The notes beneath the pieces were generated by a model. That model saw only the letters and a program-made list of their open reading frames with translations, did no database searches and was not told the origin of the DNA. A stretch of 64,000 nt of DNA from Lysobacterales bacterium (GTDB taxonomy: Bacteria > Pseudomonadota > Gammaproteobacteria > Xanthomonadales > Xanthomonadaceae). The stretch covers positions 229,114 through 293,113 of the forward strand of contig JAFLDZ010000005.1 of assembly GCA_017302135.1 (NCBI GenBank). The letters run 5' to 3'. The translations under genes and the position numbers were made by a program. Shown here in pieces: positions 1 through 8,959 of this stretch; position 1 is the first letter of the stretch, and every line of letters starts with the position of its first letter.

Positions 1-345
1 AGCTTCGTCATCGTAGCGGCGGTGGTGGGCACTGCCCTGTACATCGCGATGAAGCTGTTCCCGATGTATCAGGAGTACTACGCGGTGAAGTCGGCGGTGA
101 AGGGCCTCGCTGCCGAAGCCGGCATCGCCAACGAACAGCCGGCGCAGATCAAGCAGAAGCTCTTCAAACGCTTCAATATCGGCTACGTCGACGATGTGAA
201 GCCCGAGCACGTGAAGATCGAGAGCACCGGCAGCAGCAAGATCATGCACATCAATTACGAAGTGCGCGTCAACATGATCGCGAACCTCGATGCGGTCGGC
301 AGATTCAACGTCGACCAGCCGCTCACGGGCCAGGCTGCCTACTGA
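1..345 (+). CDS. DUF4845 family membrane protein, 5'-truncated
   Basis: The reading frame is open from base 1, so the start lies left of the window; 114 residues remain. It begins inside a hydrophobic segment ([18 protein letters not shown]) followed by a soluble region of about 95 residues. A small single-pass protein of the DUF4845 type commonly sits just before rnc in Lysobacteraceae, downstream of lepB, and both sequence style and position fit. Its function is unknown. It ends 19 bp before the chosen rnc start and is probably cotranscribed with it. Confidence 0.75.
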   Translation, partial: SFVIVAAVVGTALYIAMKLFPMYQEYYAVKSAVKGLAAEAGIANEQPAQIKQKLFKRFNIGYVDDVKPEHVKIESTGSSKIMHINYEVRVNMIANLDAVGRFNVDQPLTGQAAY

Positions 346-364
346 GTTCCGGGCGATCGCGACA

Positions 365-1036
365 GTGTCTGCGACGATCGCCTGTGGTGGGCATGTTTTC
401 CACGATGCGGGCCTGCTCGAGCGGGCGCTCACGCATCGCAGCGCTGCGGCGATCCACAACGAACGGCTCGAATTCCTCGGCGACGCCCTGGTCGGGATGA
501 TCGTCGCCGAGGCGCTGTACATGCGCTGGCCCAAAGCGGCCGAAGGCGAGCTCACCCGCGCCCGCGCCGAACTGGTCCGCGAATCCTCGCTTGCCGAACT
601 CGCGCGCAAGCTCGAACTCGGCCAGCGGATCGTGCTTGGGCCGGGGGAAATGAAATCCGGCGGCCATCGTCGCGATTCGATCCTGGCCGATGTGCTGGAG
701 GCCGTGGTCGCCGCGATCTACCTCGACGCCGGTTTCGAGGCGTGCCGCGCGGCGGTGTTGCCGTGGTTCGCCGATGCCATCGAGGCCCTGCCGCCGCCGC
801 ACAAGCTCGGCAAGGACGCCAAGACCCGCCTGCAGGAATGGCTGCAGGCCCGCCAGTTTCCATTGCCGGCGTACTCATTGCTGGCCGAAACCGGCGAGGA
901 CCACGCCAAATCGTTCCGCGCCGAATGCGCCCTGAGCGAACCTGATGTCCGCCGCGAGGGCGAGGCCCCGTCGCGTCGCGCCGCAGAACAGCTGGCGGCC
1001 GAGGCGGTGTTGCAGGTGGTGGCGCCGGGGACCTGA
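365..1036 (+). CDS. rnc: Ribonuclease III
   Basis: Endonuclease that cleaves double-stranded RNA in rRNA maturation and mRNA turnover. With the GTG at 365 the protein is 223 aa, close to the usual 226. The signature [11 protein letters not shown] is at residues 32-42, and the expected acidic metal ligands are E36, D40, D109 and E112, with the same spacing as in E. coli RNase III. The C-terminal third is a dsRNA-binding domain ending in an AAEAVLQ-like helix. The frame stays open further upstream to 290, but that extension overlaps the preceding gene and lacks homology-like sequence, so I prefer 365; no strong ribosome-binding site separates the choices. It precedes era, the usual order. Confidence 0.95.
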   Translation: MSATIACGGHVFHDAGLLERALTHRSAAAIHNERLEFLGDALVGMIVAEALYMRWPKAAEGELTRARAELVRESSLAELARKLELGQRIVLGPGEMKSGGHRRDSILADVLEAVVAAIYLDAGFEACRAAVLPWFADAIEALPPPHKLGKDAKTRLQEWLQARQFPLPAYSLLAETGEDHAKSFRAECALSEPDVRREGEAPSRRAAEQLAAEAVLQVVAPGT

Positions 1037-1082
1037 GTTCGCGTTCCGGCGTTGCGGGAACCCCGGCGGTTACAATGCCGCC

Positions 1083-1991
1083 ATGACCGAATCCCCTTAC
1101 CGCGCCGGCCACGTCGCCGTCCTCGGCCGACCGAACGTCGGCAAATCGACCCTGATCAACGCCCTCGTCGGCAGCAAGGTCAGCATCGTCTCGCCTCGGC
1201 CGCAGACCACCCGCCACCGCCTGCTGGGCATCGCCACGTTTCCCGAAGGCCAACTGCTGCTGGTCGACACGCCCGGCATCCATCGCGATCACGGCAAGGC
1301 TACCGCGTCGGCGATGCACAAGATGATGAATCGCGCCGCGCGCGGCGCGCTGGAAGGCGTGGACGCCGCGATGCTGGTGGTCCGTGCCGGGCAGTGGAGC
1401 GAAGAAGACACGCTGGCCTACGATGCGTTGAAAGATGCCGGTATCCCGGTGGTGCTGGTGGTCAACCAGGTCGACCGCTTTCCCGACAAGACCGCGCTGC
1501 TGCCGTATCTGCAGACCGCCACCGAAGGCCGCGAATTCGCGAGCATCCATCCGGTGTCCGCGCTCAAGCGCAAGGGTTTGGAGTCGCTGGTCAAAACCGT
1601 GCTGACGCAGTTGCCGGAACAGCCCGCGCTGTACGCGGAGGACGAAATCACCGACAAGAGCCAGCGTTTCCTCGCCGGCGAACTGGTCCGCGAACAGCTG
1701 ATGCGCCAACTCGGCGCCGAACTGCCGTACGCGACCACGGTGGAGATCGAGAGCTTCGTCGTCGACGGCACCATGCTGCGCATCGGGGCGGTGATTTTCG
1801 TCGAACGCGAGAGCCAGAAAGCCATCGTGATCGGCAAGGGCGGCACCCGCCTGCGCGAGATCGGCAGCAAGGCGCGCATCCAGATGGAGCGGATGTTCGA
1901 CAGCAAGGTCTTCCTCGAAACCTGGGTCCGCGTGCGCGACGGCTGGTCCGATGACGAGGCTGCGCTGAAGGCGTTCGGCTATACGGAGTGA
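1083..1991 (+). CDS. era: GTPase Era
   Basis: Essential small GTPase that binds the 3' end of 16S rRNA and assists 30S assembly. The 302-aa protein shows G1 GRPNVGKS (15-22), the switch motif PQTTR, G3 DTPG (62-65) and G4 at 128-131. The C-terminal KH domain has the [11 protein letters not shown] loop. G4 reads NQVD where Era normally has NKxD, a lysine-to-glutamine change in the guanine-recognition motif. The ATG at 1083 is chosen because it directly precedes conserved sequence; the frame is open to 945 inside rnc, which is not credible as coding. Confidence 0.96.
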   Translation: MTESPYRAGHVAVLGRPNVGKSTLINALVGSKVSIVSPRPQTTRHRLLGIATFPEGQLLLVDTPGIHRDHGKATASAMHKMMNRAARGALEGVDAAMLVVRAGQWSEEDTLAYDALKDAGIPVVLVVNQVDRFPDKTALLPYLQTATEGREFASIHPVSALKRKGLESLVKTVLTQLPEQPALYAEDEITDKSQRFLAGELVREQLMRQLGAELPYATTVEIESFVVDGTMLRIGAVIFVERESQKAIVIGKGGTRLREIGSKARIQMERMFDSKVFLETWVRVRDGWSDDEAALKAFGYTE

Positions 1992-2156
1992 GCCTTCATC
2001 GGGCATCGAGGGCCGGGAATCGCTGCCGCATCTCCGCCGTCGTCCCGGCGCAGGTCGGGATCCAGAGCCCAGCAATGACTGCGATGGCATCCAGGCCTGT
2101 ATCGGGGCGGCGTTTTCCATCGAAACATCACTGCTGATGGTCCAAGCCCTGTCCTG

Positions 2157-2930
2157 ATGCGCTACGCCGCCCAACCCGCCTTCGTCCTGCACGCCCGCGC
2201 TTGGCGCGAAACCAGTCTGTTGGTGGAGGTGTTGACCCACGAGCACGGCCGAGTGGGTCTGATCGCTCGGGGCGTGCACGGCCCCAAGAAACAACAACTG
2301 CGCGCGGCGCTGCAGCCGCTGCAGCACATCCGCTTCGACGGCGTACAACGCGGCGAACTTGCGCAACTGAGCGCGGCCGAGGCCATCGACGAAGCGCCGC
2401 GCCTGCACGGCGAGGTGATGCTGGCGGGGTTCTATCTCAACGAATTGATGCTGCGACTGGCGCCGCGTCACGACGGCGTCGGCATGCTGTACGCGATCTA
2501 CGGCGAAACCCGCGCGCGACTGGGGCTGGAACTGCCGCTGGCGTGGACGCTGCGACGCTTCGAGCGCGATCTGTTCGAGGCGCTGGGGGTCGGCTTCGCC
2601 TGGGATTGCGATGGCGACGGCGTCGTCATCGACCCGGCGGCGCGCTATGTGCTGGATCCCGAGCACGGACCACGGCGCGTGCTGGGCGACGCGGGCCGGG
2701 CAGGGCGCAGCCAAACCGCTACCGGTCGCGCGCTGCTCGACCTCGCCGCCGACCGCGAACCCTGCGCCGAGGACATGCCCGGCCTGCGCCGCGTCATCCG
2801 CGCGCTGTTGCTGCACCATCTCGGCGGTCGCGGTCTGAAGTCGTGGGAATTGATCGCCTCGTTGCCGCGCGCGCCAGGCGATGGCGCTGTGGTCGCGGCT
2901 CAGCCGGACAGCGACGCCAGCGTGTCCTGA
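2157..2930 (+). CDS. recO: DNA repair protein RecO
   Basis: Recombination mediator that helps load RecA on SSB-coated gaps in the RecFOR pathway. The 257-aa product starts with the typical RecO OB-fold region (residues about 5-80, [17 protein letters not shown] and the GLIARGVHG turn), followed by the helical domain. It lies in the rnc-era-recO order but after a 165-bp gap, larger than expected within an operon. Its last 31 bp overlap the 3' end of the convergent receiver-Hpt gene. Confidence 0.93.
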   Translation: MRYAAQPAFVLHARAWRETSLLVEVLTHEHGRVGLIARGVHGPKKQQLRAALQPLQHIRFDGVQRGELAQLSAAEAIDEAPRLHGEVMLAGFYLNELMLRLAPRHDGVGMLYAIYGETRARLGLELPLAWTLRRFERDLFEALGVGFAWDCDGDGVVIDPAARYVLDPEHGPRRVLGDAGRAGRSQTATGRALLDLAADREPCAEDMPGLRRVIRALLLHHLGGRGLKSWELIASLPRAPGDGAVVAAQPDSDASVS

Positions 2931-3640
2931 AGCGCGCCTTCGAACTGTGCGACGACGTTCGTGAGATCAAGAGCTTCCTGCAATTCGCGCGTCGCCGCGC
3001 CCAGACGCGCGGCGCCGACAAAGCCGCAGCTCGCCTGCAATTTATGCAGTTCGCTGCGCAGTGCGGCGGCATCGCGATTCGCCAGCGCTGCCGTCACCCG
3101 TTTGGACACCCGCGGCAATTCCTGCGCGAACAGACCGCGCATGGTGTCGACGTGCGCGCGGTTGCCGTTGAGCGCGCGCAGCGCCGCATCGTCGTCCCAC
3201 ACCGGCTGTTTTCCGCAGCGGCGGGCTGTGTCGTTGCGGCCGAATGCGCCCGCTTCGATGAAGACATCGCCGCAGAACCGGCGGACCGTACCCTGCAGTT
3301 GCGCCACCGACAGCGGCTTGAGCAGCACTTCCTCGAAACCCGCATCGATCAGCGCATCCAGCGCCTCGCGTCGCGCATCGGCGGTGTGCGCCAATGCGCG
3401 CGTCTGCCGGCCCTGCGCGCGCAACTCGGCGAGCAGATCGACACCGAGGCCGTCAGGGAGATTGGCATCGAACAGCCACAGGTCGTGCGTCTGCGCAGCC
3501 GCTATGCTGCGTGCTTCGGCCAGTGTGCCGGCCACATCGACCTTCGCGGGCATGCCCTCGATCGCCGCAGACAGGAACGCGGCGCTGACCGGGTCGTCTT
3601 CCAGCAGCAGGATGCGGGGCAGGTGGGCGGATGCGTTCAT
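2900..3640 (-). CDS. Response regulator receiver fused to an Hpt domain
   Basis: 246-aa cytoplasmic phosphorelay protein. Residues about 8-122 form a receiver domain with the acidic pair E14-D15-D16, the likely phospho-acceptor D58 (in LFDANLPDG) and the conserved K108 (LLKPLS). Residues about 148-246 form a histidine phosphotransfer domain with H199 in SELHKLQAS. No DNA-binding output domain is present, so it probably relays phosphate within a multistep pathway whose partners are not in this window. It is transcribed against recO with a 31-bp 3' overlap, and its start lies only 24 bp from the divergent start at 3665. Confidence 0.88.
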   Translation of the reverse strand: MNASAHLPRILLLEDDPVSAAFLSAAIEGMPAKVDVAGTLAEARSIAAAQTHDLWLFDANLPDGLGVDLLAELRAQGRQTRALAHTADARREALDALIDAGFEEVLLKPLSVAQLQGTVRRFCGDVFIEAGAFGRNDTARRCGKQPVWDDDAALRALNGNRAHVDTMRGLFAQELPRVSKRVTAALANRDAAALRSELHKLQASCGFVGAARLGAATRELQEALDLTNVVAQFEGALQDTLASLSG

Positions 3641-3664
3641 CGCAAGTCATTTAAGCTGACAGTC

Positions 3665-5716
3665 ATGTCGATCTTACGCATCCTGTCGCTGTTCGTGCTG
3701 TCCGCCGCGCTGTGGCCGACGGCAGCGCAGGCGCGTACTGCGAGCGCCGAGATCGCGCGCATCCGCACCGGAATCGCCACACTCGAACAGGTGCATGTGC
3801 GCCTCGATTGGCCGAACAGCGCCGACAGCGGCACGCTGCAACTGCGGGTCGGCAAGCTCGATGCGCCGGATCTTGGCTATGCGTTCCGCGACCTGAGCTG
3901 GCAGTGCCCGTTGCAGCGCGATGGCGACGGCGGCTGGCGCTGCGAGGGCGAACTGCGTAGCGGTGGCGCGAAGCCGATGCGCCTCGATATCGCGCTCGGG
4001 ACCGCTTTCACCGATGTCGTCCTGCGCCAGGGCGAATCGCGACTGGAAGTGCATCGTCAGGCCGCCGCGCCCGACGATACCCGCATCGATCTCATGAAAG
4101 TCCCGTTGATCTGGTCGCAGGCGCTACTCAGCGCCGCCTGGGCCGATGGCCGCTGGAAGACGGGTCAGCTCGATGGCCGCCTGCTGGTCAGCACGCCGGC
4201 GAACCAGCCGCTGCGCGTGTCTGGCCCCCTGACGCTGTCCGCTGCGGCGCTGGAAACGCCGGACGGCAGCATCGCCGCCGAAGGTCTCGGCGCGCAGCTC
4301 ATGCTGGACTACCGCAACGCCGCTGCCGGGCAGCGCGTCGACCTGCGTGGCACATTGCGCGGCGGCGAACTGCTGTTCGGCAGTGCCTATGTCGCCTTGC
4401 CGCCGACGCCGGTCGAACTGCAGATCGAGGCCATCGGCGACGCGAGCGGCTGGCGGTTGCCGATCCTGCGCTGGGGCGATGGCGGCACGCTCGCGACGAA
4501 GGGCAGCGCTGCGCTCGCACCCGACGGCACCCTGCGTGCGCTTGATATCGAGATCGACAGCGACGATCTGTCGCCGGTGGCGGGTCGCTATCTGTCCGGT
4601 TGGCTCGGCGGCTTCGGCCTCGGCAAACTGAGCGTCACCGGGCGAATGCGCACCCGCGTGCGTCTGGATGCGAGCGGAATGCGCGGTTTCGACGCGCATT
4701 TCGATCAGGTGGAAGTGCGCGAACCGGGCGGGAAATTCCGGTTCGATCGTTTGGATGGCGACCTGCGGTTTTCCGCGGATGCGCCTGTCGACAGCACATT
4801 GCGCTGGGGCAGCGGTCAGCTGTATGGCCTGGATTTCGGTGCCGCAGAATTACCGTTGCACAGCGCCGACGGTGTGATAGCGCTGCGTGCGCCGACTGCG
4901 GTCGAGGCGATCGGCGGCCAACTGCGCTTCGATCGTTTCCAACTGCGTCCACCGCAGGGCGAACAGGGATTGCAGGCGAACTTCGGTCTCACTCTGGATG
5001 CGTTCGATATCGGCAAGCTCGCGCAAAGCATGGGTTGGCCGGCATTCCGGGGCACGCTCAGCGGCAGCATTCCGGATGCGCGTTATCTCGACGACCGCCT
5101 GGTGTTCGAGGGCGGTCTGGAGATGCGGGTCTTCGATGGCAGCGTCGAAGTATCGTCGCTGGCGATGGAGCGGCCGTTCGGTGTCGCGCCGACCTTATCG
5201 GCCGATCTGGCGCTGGACGATCTCGATCTGCTGTCGGTCACCGAAGTCTTCGATTTCGGCAGCATCAGCGGTCGCCTCGACGGCAGCATCCGCGAGCTGC
5301 GTCTGGTCGACTGGACCGCGACCGCGTTCGACGCCGAGCTGTATACCCAGCGTCGGCGTGGCGTGAAGCAGCGCATCAGCCAGCGCGCGGTGCAGAACAT
5401 CTCCAGCGTCGGCGACGCGTCGTTCGTGACCAGCCTGCAGGGGCAATTGATCGGTCTGTTCGACGATTTCGGCTACCGGCGGCTCGGCATTTCCTGCCGG
5501 CTGCAGAATCAGGTCTGCGCGATGGGCGGCCTGGAGAGCATCGGCAAAGAAGTGGCCGCCGGCTCCGGTTCAGACAGCAGTGGATTTACTGTCATCCAGG
5601 GCGCGGGCATTCCGCGTTTGAACGTGGTGGGCTTCAACCGTCGGGTCGATTGGCCGACGCTGCTCGAACGCCTGCAGGCGGTGGGCAGCGGCGATCTCAA
5701 ACCGGTCGTCGAGTAA
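3665..5716 (+). CDS. Exported YdbH-like (AsmA superfamily-like) envelope protein
   Basis: 683-aa protein with an N-terminal signal-like segment (hydrophobic residues 5-18, predicted cleavage after AQA at 23). The rest is a long repetitive beta-rich body with recurrent LRGGELLFG, LDIEIDSDDL and LSADLALDDL stretches, as in AsmA/YdbH-type bridge proteins. The next gene encodes a lipoprotein with a YdbL (DUF1318) domain. In E. coli ydbH, ynbE and ydbL are adjacent, and YdbH with YnbE forms an intermembrane lipid-transport bridge, so the context supports a YdbH-type role. The assignment rests on composition and neighbours rather than a clear motif. The ATG at 3665 is the first Met before the signal peptide. 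Confidence 0.7.
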   Translation: MSILRILSLFVLSAALWPTAAQARTASAEIARIRTGIATLEQVHVRLDWPNSADSGTLQLRVGKLDAPDLGYAFRDLSWQCPLQRDGDGGWRCEGELRSGGAKPMRLDIALGTAFTDVVLRQGESRLEVHRQAAAPDDTRIDLMKVPLIWSQALLSAAWADGRWKTGQLDGRLLVSTPANQPLRVSGPLTLSAAALETPDGSIAAEGLGAQLMLDYRNAAAGQRVDLRGTLRGGELLFGSAYVALPPTPVELQIEAIGDASGWRLPILRWGDGGTLATKGSAALAPDGTLRALDIEIDSDDLSPVAGRYLSGWLGGFGLGKLSVTGRMRTRVRLDASGMRGFDAHFDQVEVREPGGKFRFDRLDGDLRFSADAPVDSTLRWGSGQLYGLDFGAAELPLHSADGVIALRAPTAVEAIGGQLRFDRFQLRPPQGEQGLQANFGLTLDAFDIGKLAQSMGWPAFRGTLSGSIPDARYLDDRLVFEGGLEMRVFDGSVEVSSLAMERPFGVAPTLSADLALDDLDLLSVTEVFDFGSISGRLDGSIRELRLVDWTATAFDAELYTQRRRGVKQRISQRAVQNISSVGDASFVTSLQGQLIGLFDDFGYRRLGISCRLQNQVCAMGGLESIGKEVAAGSGSDSSGFTVIQGAGIPRLNVVGFNRRVDWPTLLERLQAVGSGDLKPVVE

Positions 5717-5774
5717 AGCCCCATCGCGTGGCCCACCGTCAAGTAAGATTCGACATCACTCCGGGAGAAAGAAC

Positions 5775-6374
5775 ATGCGTCGTTTGTTGGGGGTTTCCAC
5801 GGTCGCCGCGCTGGCGCTCAGCGCTTGCGTCACCATCAATGTCTATTTCCCCGCCGCCGAGGCCAAGGAAGCGGCCAAGGTTTTCGTCGAGCAGGTCATC
5901 AATGATGCCGCCGAGGCGCCGAAACCTGCACCGCAGCCCGGCGGTGGTGGGATGGCGTTCGAAGCGCCGCGCTTCGATCCGCTGATGCTCATCGGCATCG
6001 CGCCGGCCTATGCCCAGGGCCAGCCCGACTTCAACATCCAGACCCCGGCGATCACCGCCATCCAGTCGCGGATGGAACAGCGCTTCGACAGCGCCCTGCG
6101 CCCGCACTTCGATTCCGGTGCGCTCGGTTTCACCGAAGACGGTCTGGTGGTGGTACGCGATGCCGCTGCGCTGCCTTTGAAGGACCGCGTGCCGGTCAAT
6201 ACGGCCGTCGCCGACGAGAACCGCGACCGTAAAGCCGTCTATCGCGAAATCGCCGTCGCCAATGGACATCCGGAATGGGAAGGACAGATCCGCAGCGTGT
6301 TCGCCAAGCAGTGGGTCGACAGCGCCCGCTCTGGTTGGTGGTATCAGCGCGGCGGGGCGTGGAAGCAGAAATAA
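5775..6374 (+). CDS. DUF1318 (YdbL-type) lipoprotein with YnbE-like N-terminus
   Basis: 199-aa predicted lipoprotein with lipobox LSAC and lipidated C18. The residues right after it (CVTINVYFP) recall the short beta-strand of the small lipoprotein YnbE. The C-terminal 100 residues match the YdbL/DUF1318 pattern: VADENRDRKAVYREIAVANG followed by a terminal Trp-containing tail. YnbE is thought to extend the YdbH beta-groove to the outer membrane, with YdbL modulating assembly. Here both seem combined in one polypeptide, which is my inference. A GGAG Shine-Dalgarno lies about 9 bp before ATG 5775, and the gene follows the ydbH-like gene by 58 bp. Confidence 0.75.
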   Translation: MRRLLGVSTVAALALSACVTINVYFPAAEAKEAAKVFVEQVINDAAEAPKPAPQPGGGGMAFEAPRFDPLMLIGIAPAYAQGQPDFNIQTPAITAIQSRMEQRFDSALRPHFDSGALGFTEDGLVVVRDAAALPLKDRVPVNTAVADENRDRKAVYREIAVANGHPEWEGQIRSVFAKQWVDSARSGWWYQRGGAWKQK

Positions 6375-6398
6375 GCCCATCCTCGCGAGTCTTGTCGA

Positions 6399-6427
6399 GA
6401 CGCCCGCTTCGGCGGGCGTCGTCGTTT
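6399..6427 (+). terminator. Rho-independent terminator
   Basis: Perfect 9-bp stem GACGCCCGC/GCGGGCGTC with TTCG loop, followed by GTCGTTTTC. It sits between the YdbL-type gene and rlmD. The T-run is short and starts a few bases after the stem. Confidence 0.7.
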
Positions 6428-6475
6428 TCGGCGACATGAGACAATCGCGGGTCCATCGCACTTTCCAAGAATCCC

Positions 6476-7807
6476 GTGGCCCGCATCGACCAGACTCCAT
6501 TCGCACTCGACATCGTTTCGCTTGGCCACGATGGTCGCGGCATCGCGCGCCGCCCGGATGGCGACGCGAACGCCGGCAAGACCGTCTTCGTGTCCGGTGC
6601 GTTGCCTGGCGAACGGGTGATGGCGAAGCAGACCGCGAAGTCGCGACATTTCGACGAGGCGGCCACGGTCGAAGTCCTGTCCGCATCGGCGGACCGCGTC
6701 GAACCGCGTTGCCCGCATTTCGGCGTCTGCGGCGGCTGCGTGCTGCAGCATCTGGCCGAAGACAAACAGATTCTCTCGAAGCAGCAGGTGCTGATCGACA
6801 ACCTGCAGCGCATCGGTCACGTGCAGCCGGGCACGCTGTTGCCGCCGTTGACCGATGCCGCATGGGGCTATCGCCGCAAGGGCCGGCTGTCGGTGCGCCG
6901 GGTCGAGAAAAAAGACAAGACATTGGTCGGCTTCCGCGAAGCCGATCCTCGCTTCGTCGCCGACCTGTCGGTCTGCTACACGGTGATTCCGCAGATCGGC
7001 GAAAAACTCGGTGCGATTTCGGCGCTGGTCGATGCGATGGATGGCCGTAGGGATGTCCCGCAGATCGAATTCATCGCCGGCGATGCGGCGGTCGTGCTGG
7101 TGTTCCGTCATCTGCAGCCGCTGAGCGACCGCGACCGCGAGGCGCTTGTCGCGTTCGCGCAGGCGCAGGACTTCGCGATCTTCCTGCAGCCGGGTGGCAT
7201 CGATTCGGTGCATGCGCTTTGGCCGGAGACGGTGCCGCTGTCGTTCGCGCTGCCGCAGTGGAATATCGAACTGAATTTCCGGCCGCTGGATTTCATCCAG
7301 GTGAATGCCGGTCTCAATCAGAAGATGATCGCGAAGACGCTGGAACTGCTCGACGTGCAGCCCGATGACCGGGTGCTCGATCTGTTCTGCGGCCTCGGCA
7401 ATTTCACCTTGCCGCTGGCGCGCGTTGCGCGTGAGGTCGTGGGTGTGGAAGGCGAGGCCGGTCTGGTGGTGCGCGCGCGCGAGAATGCGACCCACAATGC
7501 GCTGGAGAACGTCCAGTTCCATGCCGCCGATCTGGCCCAGGATCTGTCGGGATTGCCGTGGATGCGCGCGGGTTTCGACACGCTGCTGCTCGACCCGCCG
7601 CGTTCCGGTGCGGACGCCGTGCTCAAGCAACTGCCGCTCAAGGGCCTGAAGCGGATCGTCTATGTCAGCTGTCACCCGGGTTCGCTGGCGCGCGACGCCG
7701 GCTATCTGGTCAACGAACGCGGCTGGAAGCTCAAGGCGGCAGGGGTGATGGACATGTTCCCGCATACCGCCCACGTCGAATCGATTGCGGTGTTCGAGCC
7801 CAGATAA
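6476..7807 (+). CDS. rlmD: 23S rRNA (uracil-1939-C5)-methyltransferase RlmD
   Basis: SAM-dependent m5U methyltransferase for U1939 of 23S rRNA (RumA family), 443 aa. An N-terminal TRAM domain (residues 1-70) is followed by the iron-sulfur ligands C79, C85, C88 and C167. The Rossmann SAM motif is VLDLFCGLGNFTLPLA, the Asp-Pro-Pro motif is LLLDPPRSG, and the nucleophile is C399 in YVSCHPGS. All features needed for activity are present. The GTG start at 6476 gives the family's normal N-terminus. Confidence 0.95.
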   Translation: MARIDQTPFALDIVSLGHDGRGIARRPDGDANAGKTVFVSGALPGERVMAKQTAKSRHFDEAATVEVLSASADRVEPRCPHFGVCGGCVLQHLAEDKQILSKQQVLIDNLQRIGHVQPGTLLPPLTDAAWGYRRKGRLSVRRVEKKDKTLVGFREADPRFVADLSVCYTVIPQIGEKLGAISALVDAMDGRRDVPQIEFIAGDAAVVLVFRHLQPLSDRDREALVAFAQAQDFAIFLQPGGIDSVHALWPETVPLSFALPQWNIELNFRPLDFIQVNAGLNQKMIAKTLELLDVQPDDRVLDLFCGLGNFTLPLARVAREVVGVEGEAGLVVRARENATHNALENVQFHAADLAQDLSGLPWMRAGFDTLLLDPPRSGADAVLKQLPLKGLKRIVYVSCHPGSLARDAGYLVNERGWKLKAAGVMDMFPHTAHVESIAVFEPR

Positions 7808-7809
7808 CG

Positions 7810-7835
7810 CCGCCCGCGCCCTGTTGCGCGGGCGG
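7810..7835. terminator. Hairpin between convergent genes
   Basis: A 10-bp perfect stem CCGCCCGCGC/GCGCGGGCGG with loop CCTGTT lies in the 42-bp gap between rlmD and the convergent effector-like gene. There is no strong T-run on either strand, so its terminator role is inferred from position. Confidence 0.5.
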
Positions 7836-7849
7836 ATGCCCAGTGTGTT

Positions 7850-8710
7850 TCAGGCGATGCTGCGCGGCGATTGCTGTTCCGGCGACAGCATCTGTTCCTG
7901 AGCGGGGTTCGAAGGCTCAGGCGCGGACGATGGTGGCGCGATTTGGGCGCTGCTCACCAGGAGCGATTGGCCGCGTACCTGTTCTACCTCGACGCTGGTG
8001 TACATCGCATTCGGCGCGCCCGGGTTCTGGCTGTTGATCGCGAACACGCGGTCGCCGCTTTCGCTGGCGGCGATCGAGATCGCCGTAGGATCCGGGTTGC
8101 CCCGCTGGAAGCCGGGTGTCTGGGTCATGCTGGCAGTCAGCGCGGCAGCGACGTTGACCTGCTCGGTTTCCGTCAACGGCACCTTCGACGCGTCCAGAGC
8201 GCCGACGCCCTGCAGAACCGCGTCGTAAAGCGGTTTGTTCGGATTGGCGGGGTCGCTCAGCAGCGCTGCGGTCTCGCCGGGGACCACCGTGCCGGGTGGT
8301 ACGACGGCAGCGGTCGCTGCGGATTCGGCCGGCGCGTCCTTCGCGGCGCTGGCAGAGCCAGAAGTGCCGTCGCGACCGACACCGTGTTCCTGGTTGTGCA
8401 AGTGCCAGTAGCGACGGCCGCTGCGGATATCCGCTTCTTCGATATCGTTGTCGTCGTCGGGTCGCCGCCGCATCGCAAGAAGCTGACGCTGTTCCGCCAG
8501 CGACAACTTGCGCTCGTGCGGCGCCAGGAAGTTGCCATCGTTGTCGTTGTTGTTGGCGTCGTAGCCGTCGCCGTCGTCGAAATCCGCGTCGAGCGGTTCG
8601 AGCATTTCCAGACCGTGGGAACCTGGTGTTTCGCTGTCCGATACGTCTCTTGCGTGCACGGCGTGATGGTGCGAAGACGATGTGCTGTCCTTCGGAGTTT
8701 CGCTGTTCAT
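7850..8710 (-). CDS. Putative T4SS effector-like protein with a C-terminal XVIPCD
   Basis: 286-aa protein without signal peptide. Residues about 150-258 match the Xanthomonadales VirD4-interacting domain (XVIPCD), the secretion signal of the antibacterial T4SS: DPANPNKPLYDAVL, then TEQVNVAAAL, ISIAASESGDRVFAI, and a closing QSLLVSSAQ. The last 30 residues are Q/S/P-rich, as is common after this domain. The N-terminal 150 residues are acidic and low in complexity (DADFDDGDGYDANNNDNDGN), and I recognise no toxin fold. No immunity lipoprotein or T4SS gene is nearby. A good Shine-Dalgarno (GAGGGA) precedes the ATG. Domain recognition is from memory of the family; toxicity is not shown. Confidence 0.68.
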   Translation of the reverse strand: MNSETPKDSTSSSHHHAVHARDVSDSETPGSHGLEMLEPLDADFDDGDGYDANNNDNDGNFLAPHERKLSLAEQRQLLAMRRRPDDDNDIEEADIRSGRRYWHLHNQEHGVGRDGTSGSASAAKDAPAESAATAAVVPPGTVVPGETAALLSDPANPNKPLYDAVLQGVGALDASKVPLTETEQVNVAAALTASMTQTPGFQRGNPDPTAISIAASESGDRVFAINSQNPGAPNAMYTSVEVEQVRGQSLLVSSAQIAPPSSAPEPSNPAQEQMLSPEQQSPRSIA

Positions 8711-8959
8711 GGCGAGCTTCCCTCATTGAGTTAGTGGACGATCGGCAATCGTCAGTTTCGCCCGGCACGCCGATGAATTGTTAAAAATTCGATAATCGCC
8801 AGACAACCGCCTTAATCGTAGCACGTGACACCGACCAGACAAGTGGGCAACTGCATCGTTGGCCATTGCCGCCGACGCGGCGATCTTCCTCCCGCTCCGA
8901 CCGCCTACAATATCGCCCCAGCCTGCGGGCATGCCCTTGTGACAGGACTCCAGTCGAAC

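Noticed and set aside
2036..2080. Possible intergenic repeat (cgtcgtcccggcgcaggtc-type) between era and recO
   Set aside because: It resembles dispersed GGAATCCAG-type repeats of related genera, but only one degenerate copy was noticed and no hairpin is convincing.
552..2819. 755-residue minus-strand open frame across rnc, era and recO
   Set aside because: Antisense shadow of three conserved genes; no motif found.
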